A stretch of DNA of 7,703 nucleotides from Pirellulales bacterium (GCA_022842745.1 JALHPA010000103.1:1-7703), one strand, 5' to 3'. Counted from the first letter of the stretch, positions 1-5,699 are shown. Made by a program: numbers and translations. Notes: generated by a model not told the origin, from the sequence alone.

Positions 1-254
1 ACCGTCATCGGCACTCCGGCCAGCCGTCCAAGCGGCTCGCCGCGGCGGCGCGCTGCGTCGATCGCTTCCGCGTCGGCGCGGGCCTGGTCGTAACGGCGCA
101 CGACCACCGCATTGAGCGGCGGATTGACCTCTTCAATCCGCCGCAGGTGCGCTTCCAACACCTCCGCGGCCGAAACCTGCCCGCGGGCAATTTCGTGGGC
201 GATGTCGACCGCCGACCACCCCAACGAGCCGGCCGGCGGTGGATCACGGTGCAT
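1..254 (-). CDS. Amidase signature family protein, N-terminal fragment (runs off left edge)
   Basis: This is the first 84 codons of an amidase, a Ser-cisSer-Lys hydrolase of the kind that cleaves amides or, in GatA, supplies ammonia for tRNA-dependent amidation. The frame starts at ATG 254-252 with MHRDPPPAGSLGW. It then shows the classic N-terminal helices: SAVDIAHEIARGQVSAAEVL, then HLRRIEEVNPPLNAVVVRR, and finally GEPLGRLAGVPMTV at the window edge. In this family the catalytic Lys directly follows the GVPxxV strand, so it and the serines lie just outside the window. An in-frame TGA at 260-258 fixes the upstream limit. No clear Shine-Dalgarno is visible. The start lies 92 bp after the stop of the zinc-ribbon gene on the same strand, so read-through transcription is possible. 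Whether this is GatA or a stand-alone amidase cannot be told here. The Val-Val-Val-Arg-Arg stretch leans towards a general amidase, but that is an impression only. Confidence 0.9.
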   Translation of the reverse strand, partial: MHRDPPPAGSLGWSAVDIAHEIARGQVSAAEVLEAHLRRIEEVNPPLNAVVVRRYDQARADAEAIDAARRRGEPLGRLAGVPMT

Positions 255-258
255 GGTT

Positions 259-270
259 CAGCCGGGGCTG
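259..270. repeat. Short palindrome over the amidase ribosome-binding region
   Basis: CAGCC-GG-GGCTG is a near-perfect 12-base palindrome ending 4 bases before the amidase start codon, where a Shine-Dalgarno would sit. No purine-rich ribosome site is seen. A 2-base loop is too tight, so in RNA it would fold as a 4-bp hairpin at most. It could be chance in GC-rich DNA. Confidence 0.3.
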
Positions 271-292
271 GAAGAACGAAGGGGGCCTGCCA

Positions 293-314
293 GCAAATGG
301 AGCGAGCGATTTGC
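293..314. repeat. Inverted repeat downstream of the zinc-ribbon gene
   Basis: GCAAAT (293-298) and ATTTGC (309-314) form a perfect 6-bp inverted repeat around a 10-base spacer. It lies in the 92-bp gap between the zinc-ribbon gene's stop and the amidase start. On the minus strand it is not followed by a T run, so it is not a convincing intrinsic terminator. It might be a weak transcript 3' structure or chance. Nothing else gene-like is seen in 255-346. Confidence 0.3.
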
Positions 315-346
315 CCGCGTCACAGGTGAATACGTACGAACCAGGA

Positions 347-2713
347 TTAACGGGGCGGGTTGGCGGGATCGAGGGCCATTCCCGACCAGATCACGCTTTC
401 GGCCTCTCCCTCGTAGCCGATCAATTCGGACCGAGGATTGTCGACAATCGCTCCCAGGACGACGATCGGATCGGCCTCGGGGAGCTTCTCGCGCGACACC
501 ACCGTGACCACGACTGGCTTCCCGGCCAGTTCCACTTTGGAGCGCCACAGCTTGCCAACCTGCTGGGACTCGGCGACTTTGCCGACCACGAGTATTCCCG
601 GCTCTTTCCGCGCAGGCGACTTGTACCAGTAGCCGGCAAGTTTTCCCAGCTCTTCGAGCCGGGCCTTGTCGGGGGCGGCGGCCGCGATCAACCGCGCGAT
701 CGCCGCACGGCGTTGCTCGGCCGCGCCCGGGCTTTCCTGGGGCGGCTGCTGAGAGAGGGCCAGTCGCTCCGCCACCAGGCTCAGGTTACGATAGTAGCCA
801 AAGTTGACTTTGTTTCTTTCGGCCTGACTGGCGGTCGCCGGGAGGGCGAGCGCCGCGGCGTTGGTCTTTTCGGCGTCGGCCACGGCCGTTTGCAGCGCGG
901 CCGCGTCGTACTCGGGCCGGGGCTTCGGGCCTAGCGGTTCGTCCGCAAGCGGGGTGGGGGCAGGAGCGAAAGGGTCGGTCGGATCGACCGGCGTGGCCGA
1001 CGCATCCGGCAACGCCGTCGCAGCGCCCTTGCCATCGCTCGGCGTCGAGGGGGAGGCCGTCGGAGTGGCATTCGGATCGGCAGTCGGATCGGCAATCGTA
1101 TCCACAGTTTGGTCAGCGGTCGCATCGGACGATTTGCCGGCGACGGCCGCCTTGGCGGGGTCGCTTGCGGAAGACTCGGTCGCACCCGGCTCGTCGGCGG
1201 GGGCGATCGCCGGCGCGTCCGGCCCGAAGGGTTCCGAGGTGGACGTGTTTTTCTTGCCCGATTTGTCCGTCGCTTGATCCAAAGCGGGTGCGTCCGCCGC
1301 GGGGTTCGTACCCAGGGCGGAAGGATCCGGCTCAAGCGCGGTGATCGGATCGGCCGGAAGTGCACGATCGGCCGAAGCGGCGTCCGGTTTTTGCGTCCCA
1401 TCTTTGCTTGCCCCACCGGCGCTTGCCCCGTCGGCGCTTGCCCCGTCGGCGCTTGGCGTCCGGCCTGTCTTGATCGCGGCCGAATCGGGCGGACCCTCTC
1501 CATCCGCGGGCATTTCACTGTCTCCGGCGGTAGGACCGGCAGCGGGGTCGCTGGTTGCCGGGGCGGAGTTGGAGTTGGCCAGATCGACGTTGGCGGGCAG
1601 GTCGGACGGGGTCGCGTCTGGATCGGAACCCGTTTTCGCGTCGCCAGCCGACGATGCGCCGTCGGTTGCAGATGCTGTCTCGCTCGATGAAGCGCCATCT
1701 CCCGTCGAACCACTGTCGGCCGCCGAGTCGCCGGTTGCGTCTTGCCCGTCAGTGCTGGTGTCGGTCGAAGCCGAGGGATCCTGCTGCACCAGTTGGGCGC
1801 CGCCGGACGGGCCGCCGTTCTTCACGCGCAGCTTGGAGGGCACGAGCGCTTCCGGCAGTGATGGGGCGATTTGCAGTGGGTCTGTCCCTACCAGCCATAG
1901 CAAAATGGCATACGCGATAACGCACCCGGACAGTCCCCCCCCCACGATGCCGAGCACTGTAATCAGCGGGCTGCCGGACTTCTTGCGGCCCCGCGCGCCG
2001 GCGGCGACCGCGGCAGACGCTCCTTCTTCAGATTCGTTCCCCGTATTGATGCTTGGGCTGGTATTCTCGGCGCCGACGAGGGTGAAGGGTTCGTCCTCGG
2101 TGGAAGCGGGACTCTCATCCGAGATCGATTCGGCCGACGAATGGCCAAAATTCTCGAAGTCCAGTTCCTCGTCCGCGGAGGCCTCGCGAAACCCTCGGGT
2201 CTCCGATTCTTCCGCCGCCGGTCCGGAGCCGAACAGGTCGTCGGCGGCGTCGAGCGGCGTCTCCAGGTCCGAGGCTTCGTCGGCCATGAAATCGAATGCG
2301 TCGCTGTCCGAGGTTCGGCCCGCATCCGCCGGCGGCTGCGCCGAGGCAAACTCTCCGGGAGATTGCCACTCAACCCGGCCATTGACGTCCGGCGCGATCG
2401 CTTCGTCGCGGAGCGGGTCGGACCAGGGAGATTTTTCCACCCCCCCCTCCTCGACTGGCGCGAGCGAAAGCTCAGCGTCGTCCAGTCCGGCAGCCACGGA
2501 AAGCTCCGCCGGTGAAGACGACCCGGCCCTGGCCCCCACCGTCGAAGCGGCAGGCGCGTCGATCAATTCCAGAGTCGGAGGGGCGCTCTCCAGCGCATCC
2601 TGTAAGAGATACTCGCCGCGACAGAGCGGGCAGCGAACCCGAGCGGAGGGGTCCGCGCCCGCGGGCACGGAAATCAAACCATGGCATTTAGGACAACTGG
2701 GAATATTGGGCAT
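347..2713 (-). CDS. Zinc-ribbon (MJ0042-like) single-pass membrane protein with long low-complexity linker
   Basis: This 788-residue protein is of unknown function. The N-terminus (MPNIPSCPKCHG) holds a zinc ribbon with ligands C7, C10, C28 and C31, resembling the MJ0042 zinc-finger family. Residues about 32-240 are acidic and low in complexity. A transmembrane helix spans about 250-276 and is preceded by the basic stretch RGRKK. By the positive-inside rule the ribbon is therefore cytoplasmic and the C-terminus periplasmic. Residues about 300-595 are an Ala/Ser/Asp/Thr/Pro/Gly linker with internal repeats. From about 600 to the end the sequence is ordered: a helical part, then a beta-rich segment from about G706 (GILVVGKVAES, then KPVVVTVVSREKL and VVLGAIVDNP). 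Its alternating strands suggest an OB-like fold, which is inference only. ATG 2713 was chosen over an upstream in-frame start at 2956 because GGAGAGG sits 4 bases upstream, the ribbon begins at once, and the longer form would overlap the M32 gene. The role is unknown; envelope sensing or scaffolding is possible. Confidence 0.85.
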   Translation of the reverse strand: MPNIPSCPKCHGLISVPAGADPSARVRCPLCRGEYLLQDALESAPPTLELIDAPAASTVGARAGSSSPAELSVAAGLDDAELSLAPVEEGGVEKSPWSDPLRDEAIAPDVNGRVEWQSPGEFASAQPPADAGRTSDSDAFDFMADEASDLETPLDAADDLFGSGPAAEESETRGFREASADEELDFENFGHSSAESISDESPASTEDEPFTLVGAENTSPSINTGNESEEGASAAVAAGARGRKKSGSPLITVLGIVGGGLSGCVIAYAILLWLVGTDPLQIAPSLPEALVPSKLRVKNGGPSGGAQLVQQDPSASTDTSTDGQDATGDSAADSGSTGDGASSSETASATDGASSAGDAKTGSDPDATPSDLPANVDLANSNSAPATSDPAAGPTAGDSEMPADGEGPPDSAAIKTGRTPSADGASADGASAGGASKDGTQKPDAASADRALPADPITALEPDPSALGTNPAADAPALDQATDKSGKKNTSTSEPFGPDAPAIAPADEPGATESSASDPAKAAVAGKSSDATADQTVDTIADPTADPNATPTASPSTPSDGKGAATALPDASATPVDPTDPFAPAPTPLADEPLGPKPRPEYDAAALQTAVADAEKTNAAALALPATASQAERNKVNFGYYRNLSLVAERLALSQQPPQESPGAAEQRRAAIARLIAAAAPDKARLEELGKLAGYWYKSPARKEPGILVVGKVAESQQVGKLWRSKVELAGKPVVVTVVSREKLPEADPIVVLGAIVDNPRSELIGYEGEAESVIWSGMALDPANPPR
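1074..1097. repeat. 12-bp tandem repeat, two copies, in the linker-coding region
   Basis: GGATCGGCAGTC (1074-1085) is followed directly by GGATCGGCAATC (1086-1097), with one mismatch. The unit is four codons long and lies in the stretch that encodes the ADPTADPNAT segment of the zinc-ribbon protein. It keeps the reading frame and looks like linker expansion by local duplication. Confidence 0.6.
1406..1459. repeat. 15-bp tandem repeat, three copies plus a partial, in the linker-coding region
   Basis: Three adjacent units (1406-1420, 1421-1435, 1436-1450) read GCTTGCCCC[A/G][C/T]CGGC. The last two are identical and the first differs at two bases. A partial fourth copy begins at 1451. Each unit is five codons, so on the minus strand it encodes repeated A-D-G-A-S (one copy A-G-G-A-S) in the periplasmic linker of the zinc-ribbon protein. 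The near identity at DNA level suggests recent expansion by slippage or unequal recombination, and copy number may differ between strains. Confidence 0.85.
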
Positions 2714-2758
2714 GGCGCCTCTCCGCACGCAGTAAGCCGTTTCTGTCAGTTTAACTAC

Positions 2759-2800
2759 CGGCGGACGCCTCGCCAGTCGCCTGGCCCACGGGGTCCGCCG
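2759..2800 (-). promoter_or_regulatory. Leader hairpin upstream of the zinc-ribbon gene
   Basis: A perfect 8-bp inverted repeat, CGGCGGAC (2759-2766) with GTCCGCCG (2793-2800), encloses a second perfect helix, GCCAG (2772-2776) with CTGGC (2781-2785) around a 4-base loop. The structure lies between the candidate -10 box and the start codon, so it would be in the 5' untranslated RNA of the zinc-ribbon gene, about 45 bases before its start. No T run follows it on the minus strand, so it is not an intrinsic terminator. It could be an operator, a protein-binding leader or an mRNA-stabilising stem. It matches no riboswitch class that I recognise. Confidence 0.45.
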
Positions 2801-2804
2801 CTTT

Positions 2805-2810
2805 ATTGTA
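2805..2810 (-). promoter_or_regulatory. Candidate -10 box for the zinc-ribbon gene
   Basis: The minus strand reads TACAAT here, one mismatch from the TATAAT consensus, in a locally AT-richer stretch that includes an A7 run just upstream. No good -35 hexamer is seen 16-18 bases upstream, so this is a partial promoter match. Its place just after the M32 terminator and about 90 bases before the zinc-ribbon start suits an independent promoter for that gene. Confidence 0.4.
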
Positions 2811-2863
2811 GACGTTTTTTTGCGCGGAAGTCCGTTTAACCGACGTATGCCCGCGCCGACGGT

Positions 2864-2885
2864 AAAAACCGCGCCACCGGCGCGG
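2864..2885 (-). terminator. Intrinsic terminator of the M32 carboxypeptidase gene
   Basis: On the minus strand CCGCGCC (2885-2879), loop GGT and GGCGCGG (2875-2869) form a perfect 7-bp, all-GC hairpin followed at once by TTTTTA (A5 on the plus strand at 2864-2868). It starts 15 bases after the M32 stop codon. This is a textbook Rho-independent terminator, and it should separate the M32 transcript from the zinc-ribbon gene downstream. Confidence 0.85.
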
Positions 2886-2900
2886 CCGGCATGCCGCACC

Positions 2901-4436
2901 TCAGCCGCCGGCGGCCCGCGCGCCGTTCGCCGGGGAGAGGCCGTACAATTCGCCAAATTTCCCTTGCAAGTGCCGCATCAAGGGTACATGGGACAGGGGC
3001 TGGCCCGTGACCTGTTGGACCAATTCGGCGGCCGAAAATCGCCTCCCCTGGGAGTGGATCCGCTCGATCAGCCAGTTCCGCAGTGGGTTAAAGTCGCCTC
3101 GTTCGAACTGCGCCGCCAATCCACCCAGCTCCCGGTCGGCGGTTTCAAAGAACTGCGAAGCGTACAGATTCCCCAGCGAGTAGGTGGCAAAATAGCCGAA
3201 CAGCCCGGCGCTCCAGTGGATGTCTTGCAGGACGCCATCGGCGTCGTTGGGAGGAGTCAGGCCGAGAGTATGGCGATACTTTTCCGTCCAGGCCGAGGGG
3301 AGATCCGCGACCGACAACTCCTCCTCGACGAGCGCCTGCTCCAGCTCAAAGCGGATTAGAATGTGCAAATTGTACGTCGCCTCGTCCGCTTCCACGCGGA
3401 TCAGCGAGGGGCGCACGTCGTTGATCGCGAAAAAGAAGTCCTTCTCGGCCACGTCGGACAGGGCCTCGGGAAACGCGGCGCGGGCCAGAGGATAACAATA
3501 CCGCCAGAATGCCCGCGAGCGTCCCACCAGGTTTTCCCACAGCCGCGACTGGGATTCGTGAATGCCCAAAGAAACATGCATTCCGGTTGGCAGGCCATAC
3601 TGGTCCGCTCGCAGGCCCTGTTCGTATAGCCCGTGGCCGGCCTCGTGCAGAACGCCGAAAAACGCCCCAGGAAAATGCCGCTCGTCGTACCGGGTGGTGA
3701 TCCGCACGTCGTGCGGTCCCAACTCCGTGCAGAAGGGATGCGCCGTGACGTCCAGCCGGCCGCGCTCGAAGCTGAAGCCGATGGCCGCGGCAATTCGACG
3801 GCCGAATTCCTGCTGCGCGGCAAGCGGATAGCGCCGCGAAAGCAATTCGCGATCGCCCTGCCGTCCGCTGTCCCGGATCGCGGCGACCAGCGGCACAAGC
3901 TGATCGCGGAGGGCGGACAGAACGCGCGTCACTTGCGAAGTCAGCGCCCCCGGTTCGTAGCTGTCGAGCAGAGCGTCGTAACGGCACTCGGCGTAGCCCA
4001 GCGCATCGGCCTCCTCCCGTTTGAGACGCACCATCTTCTCCAGCAAGGGGGCAAACGACGCAAAATCGTTCCGGGCGCGGGCCGCGACCCACGCTTGCTG
4101 CCCAAGAACGCTCGTGCGGGTCAGTTCTTCCACCAGCGCCTGCGGAAGCTTGACCTTTTTGTCGTATTCCCGCTTCAACTCGCGGACGATCGTGGCGGTG
4201 TCGGAGCGCGGGTCGGCCATGGACGAATCCGCGGCCAGTTCGCCCAGCCAATCGCCAAGCCGAGGGTCGGTTTCGCGCCTGTGGATCATGCCTGCCAAAA
4301 GCGTCATCTGCTCGGCGCGGTATTCTCCCGCGGCAGGGGGCAGGTAGGTTCGCTCGTCCCAGCCGAGCAGGGCCTCGGTGGCGGCAAGCAGTGCGGTTTC
4401 TCGGCGATAGCGGCAAAGGTCGTCAATGGTGGACAT
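2901..4436 (-). CDS. Carboxypeptidase Taq, M32 family metallocarboxypeptidase
   Basis: This is a complete 511-residue cytosolic zinc (or cobalt) carboxypeptidase that removes C-terminal amino acids from peptides; M32 enzymes are usually about 500 residues. All family signatures are visible: HPF (233-235), DVRIT (243-247, the DxRxT motif), the metal site HEAGH (264-268) with third ligand E294 in HESQSR exactly 30 residues after the first His, IRFELE (361-366), and GVLQDIHW (401-408, the GxxQDxHW motif). The N-terminus (LLAATEALLGWDERTYLPP) also matches the family. ATG 4436 (MSTIDDLCRYRRE) was chosen. An in-frame ATG at 4532 would add 32 residues, a Gly/Ser/Trp/Cys-rich stretch unlike M32 N-termini and overlying a 9-bp tandem repeat. 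No strong Shine-Dalgarno is seen. There is no signal peptide. An intrinsic terminator lies 15 bases downstream. No catalytic residue is missing. Confidence 0.97.
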   Translation of the reverse strand: MSTIDDLCRYRRETALLAATEALLGWDERTYLPPAAGEYRAEQMTLLAGMIHRRETDPRLGDWLGELAADSSMADPRSDTATIVRELKREYDKKVKLPQALVEELTRTSVLGQQAWVAARARNDFASFAPLLEKMVRLKREEADALGYAECRYDALLDSYEPGALTSQVTRVLSALRDQLVPLVAAIRDSGRQGDRELLSRRYPLAAQQEFGRRIAAAIGFSFERGRLDVTAHPFCTELGPHDVRITTRYDERHFPGAFFGVLHEAGHGLYEQGLRADQYGLPTGMHVSLGIHESQSRLWENLVGRSRAFWRYCYPLARAAFPEALSDVAEKDFFFAINDVRPSLIRVEADEATYNLHILIRFELEQALVEEELSVADLPSAWTEKYRHTLGLTPPNDADGVLQDIHWSAGLFGYFATYSLGNLYASQFFETADRELGGLAAQFERGDFNPLRNWLIERIHSQGRRFSAAELVQQVTGQPLSHVPLMRHLQGKFGELYGLSPANGARAAGG

Positions 4437-4484
4437 AGGGAACTGGATTATGGGTTTGCTGGAGCAGAAAGGGTCGCCAACGGA

Positions 4485-4511
4485 CCAGCCGGAACAGCCG
4501 CGCCAGCCGCT
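4485..4511. repeat. 9-bp tandem repeat upstream of the M32 gene
   Basis: Three units in exact 9-base register, CCAGCCGGA, ACAGCCGCG and CCAGCCGCT, share an xCAGCCG core. A weaker copy, GCCAACGGA, lies just before at 4476-4484. The array lies about 50-75 bases upstream of the chosen M32 start. It could be a binding-site array or simple slippage. The units are degenerate, so it is not a recent expansion. Confidence 0.5.
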
Positions 4512-4654
4512 AGAACCGGTAAATTTTCTCACGTCGGCCTGAGGGACGAAACGATAAACATCCAGGGCCTGCTGGGCCGCTGAAGCGGGGAGCAGAAGTG
4601 TTGCGCTCTGGCGCCGCGAACGGCGCAGGCAGGATTGTATCGCAGGAAATTGGC

Positions 4655-4660
4655 AGGGGG
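4655..4660 (+). promoter_or_regulatory. Shine-Dalgarno of the small lipoprotein gene
   Basis: AGGGGG ends 6 bases before ATG 4667. It decides the start against the in-frame upstream ATG at 4598, which would put 23 extra residues in front of the signal peptide. Confidence 0.7.
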
Positions 4661-4666
4661 TGGTTC

Positions 4667-4900
4667 ATGAAGCGGTTGGTGATCGGGTCGCTGTTGGCCG
4701 CGGCGCTTTCGGGATGCCGGACGTGCGATAATCCCTACGATTACTGCGGGCCGGTGATCGACGGCCATTATCAGGGGGACGGGGAAACCATGCCGGGGGA
4801 GGGACCGACGATGGGTCCGCCGGCGATTCCCTCGCCACCGCCGGAAACGCCCACTCCGCCGCGAGGAAACGCATCCGAGCCGACGCCGGCCGGGACCTGA
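4667..4900 (+). CDS. Small Cys-rich lipoprotein, function unknown
   Basis: This 77-residue predicted lipoprotein starts MKRLVIGSLLAAALSGC: basic N-terminus, hydrophobic core and lipobox L14-S15-G16-C17. C17 would be the lipidated residue after signal peptidase II cleavage, leaving a mature chain of about 61 residues. The mature part begins with CRTCDNPYDYCGPVID, where C20 and C27 could pair in a disulfide. After about residue 45 it is a Pro/Gly/Thr/Glu-rich tail (PSPPPETPTPPRG), probably unstructured. The residue at +2 is Arg, not Asp, so E. coli rules would predict outer-membrane sorting; whether these apply in planctomycetes is uncertain. I recall similar short Cys-Asn-Pro-Tyr-Asp-Tyr-Cys-Gly-Pro lipoproteins from planctomycetes but know no function. 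It is the only plus-strand gene. Its stop lies one base from that of the convergent gene. Confidence 0.8.
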   Translation: MKRLVIGSLLAAALSGCRTCDNPYDYCGPVIDGHYQGDGETMPGEGPTMGPPAIPSPPPETPTPPRGNASEPTPAGT

Positions 4901-4901
4901 C

Positions 4902-5699
4902 CTAAGGGGCCAGAAACTCGCGCAGTTCTTTCAATCGGTCGGTATTAATCAAATCGACGCCGGCGTCGTGCAGCTCCCGCCAAAGGGCCGGCTCTTCCGG
5001 CGTGGCCCAAAAACGGACAACGCGTCCGCGCTCATGCGCTTTGGCGACGATAGTGTGGAGTTTCTCCCGCTCGGCGGGGGGAAAATCTCCCCGGCCCCGC
5101 CAAGTAAAATGGATCGTCCAGTTGTCGCTAATCATGGGCAGCAGGTGGGACGGGGCGTTCGAGTCCAGATCCGTAAGCCGCCCGTCGATTCCAGCGAACC
5201 GGAGCGATTGTTTTTCGATCAGCTCCTTCGGCCGGTCGCCGGAGATGACAACTTGAATCGCCTGCGGCGTGAATTTGCCGTCCCGAGTGGTGGATAGAAT
5301 GCCGGCATACTTTGCCAGCAAGGCATCGAGCGCGCGGTAGGTCGGATCCCCCGCGGATTTCAGATCGATCAGCAAGGTAAAGGTGGGGCCATCCTTAAAG
5401 ACCCGTCCCCCGTTCTGTTTTACGCGCTCGGCAAGCGGCGCCAGGTAGAGTTTTTCGAGCGTGCGCTCGGGCTTGAGTTCAAAGGCGCTGTGCGCGACGA
5501 GCAATTGGCCGTTGCGCAGAAAAATATCCGCCTCGACGCTGCAAAAACCCTGGTCCAGCGCATCCAACAACGGACGCATGTGCTCGTAATCGTTATGCGC
5601 ATGCGCACGGGGCGTTGGGCGGGGCATTTCAGCCGCGGTGGCCAGCGTTGGCATGCTGACGGCGATCAATAGCGACAGAGTTGCCAATAATTGGGGCAT
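4902..5699 (-). CDS. Secreted GDPD/PI-PLC-superfamily protein (AIM6-like)
   Basis: This 265-residue protein is predicted to be a TIM-barrel phosphodiesterase of the glycerophosphodiester phosphodiesterase/PI-PLC superfamily, closest in pattern to the AIM6-like branch. A signal peptide covers residues 1-23 (MPQLLATLSLLIAVSM, then ATAA before E24). The active-site pattern is visible: H33 and H35 in HAHNDY, E56 and D58 in VEADIF as likely metal ligands, and H70 in VAHS as the second catalytic His. The C-terminal strands RVVRFWATPEEPALW and GVDLINTDRL are typical of the family. The substrate is not known; a periplasmic phosphodiester is the family expectation. ATG 5699 was chosen because it opens the signal peptide. 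An in-frame ATG at 5768 would add 23 polar residues and take in the hairpin at 5746-5764, so it is less likely. The ribosome site is weak. There is no room for a separate terminator before the convergent lipoprotein gene. Confidence 0.9.
   Translation of the reverse strand: MPQLLATLSLLIAVSMPTLATAAEMPRPTPRAHAHNDYEHMRPLLDALDQGFCSVEADIFLRNGQLLVAHSAFELKPERTLEKLYLAPLAERVKQNGGRVFKDGPTFTLLIDLKSAGDPTYRALDALLAKYAGILSTTRDGKFTPQAIQVVISGDRPKELIEKQSLRFAGIDGRLTDLDSNAPSHLLPMISDNWTIHFTWRGRGDFPPAEREKLHTIVAKAHERGRVVRFWATPEEPALWRELHDAGVDLINTDRLKELREFLAP

Larger units (their letters stand above)
4437..4666. other. Divergent intergenic region between M32 and lipoprotein genes
   Basis: This 230-bp gap must hold the start signals for both flanking genes. 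No convincing sigma-70 pair is seen in either direction. On the minus strand TACAAT occurs at 4634-4639, but with no -35 and nearly 200 bases from the M32 start. A GCGCC/GGCGC inverted repeat lies at about 4611-4625. A 9-bp tandem repeat is listed separately. No conserved small ORF or RNA gene is recognised. Confidence 0.5.

Noticed and set aside
293..314. Intrinsic terminator for the zinc-ribbon gene
   Set aside because: The 6-bp stem has a 10-base loop and no T run follows on the minus strand.
239..934. 231-residue open frame on the plus strand
   Set aside because: It is antisense to the conserved C-terminal domain of the zinc-ribbon gene and to the amidase start; it shows no domain.
1341..2735. 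464-residue open frame on the plus strand, Ser/Ala-rich
   Set aside because: It is exactly antisense to the zinc-ribbon gene and its composition mirrors that gene's low-complexity codons. It has no domain, and the opposite frame has a zinc ribbon, a membrane helix and a ribosome site.
2714..2956. N-terminal extension of the zinc-ribbon protein to an ATG at 2956
   Set aside because: It would overlap the M32 gene and read through its terminator, the leader hairpin and the ribosome site. The ribbon begins right after the ATG at 2713.
3346..4416. 356-residue open frame on the minus strand in a second frame
   Set aside because: It is an Arg/Pro/Gly-rich out-of-frame shadow of the M32 gene.
4437..4532. 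32-residue N-terminal extension of the M32 protein
   Set aside because: The extra residues are Gly/Ser/Trp/Cys-rich, overlie a 9-bp tandem repeat and do not resemble M32 N-termini.
3633..4583. 316-residue open frame on the plus strand
   Set aside because: It is antisense to the M32 gene, whose reading frame holds every family motif. The plus-strand product has no recognisable fold and is a product of high GC.
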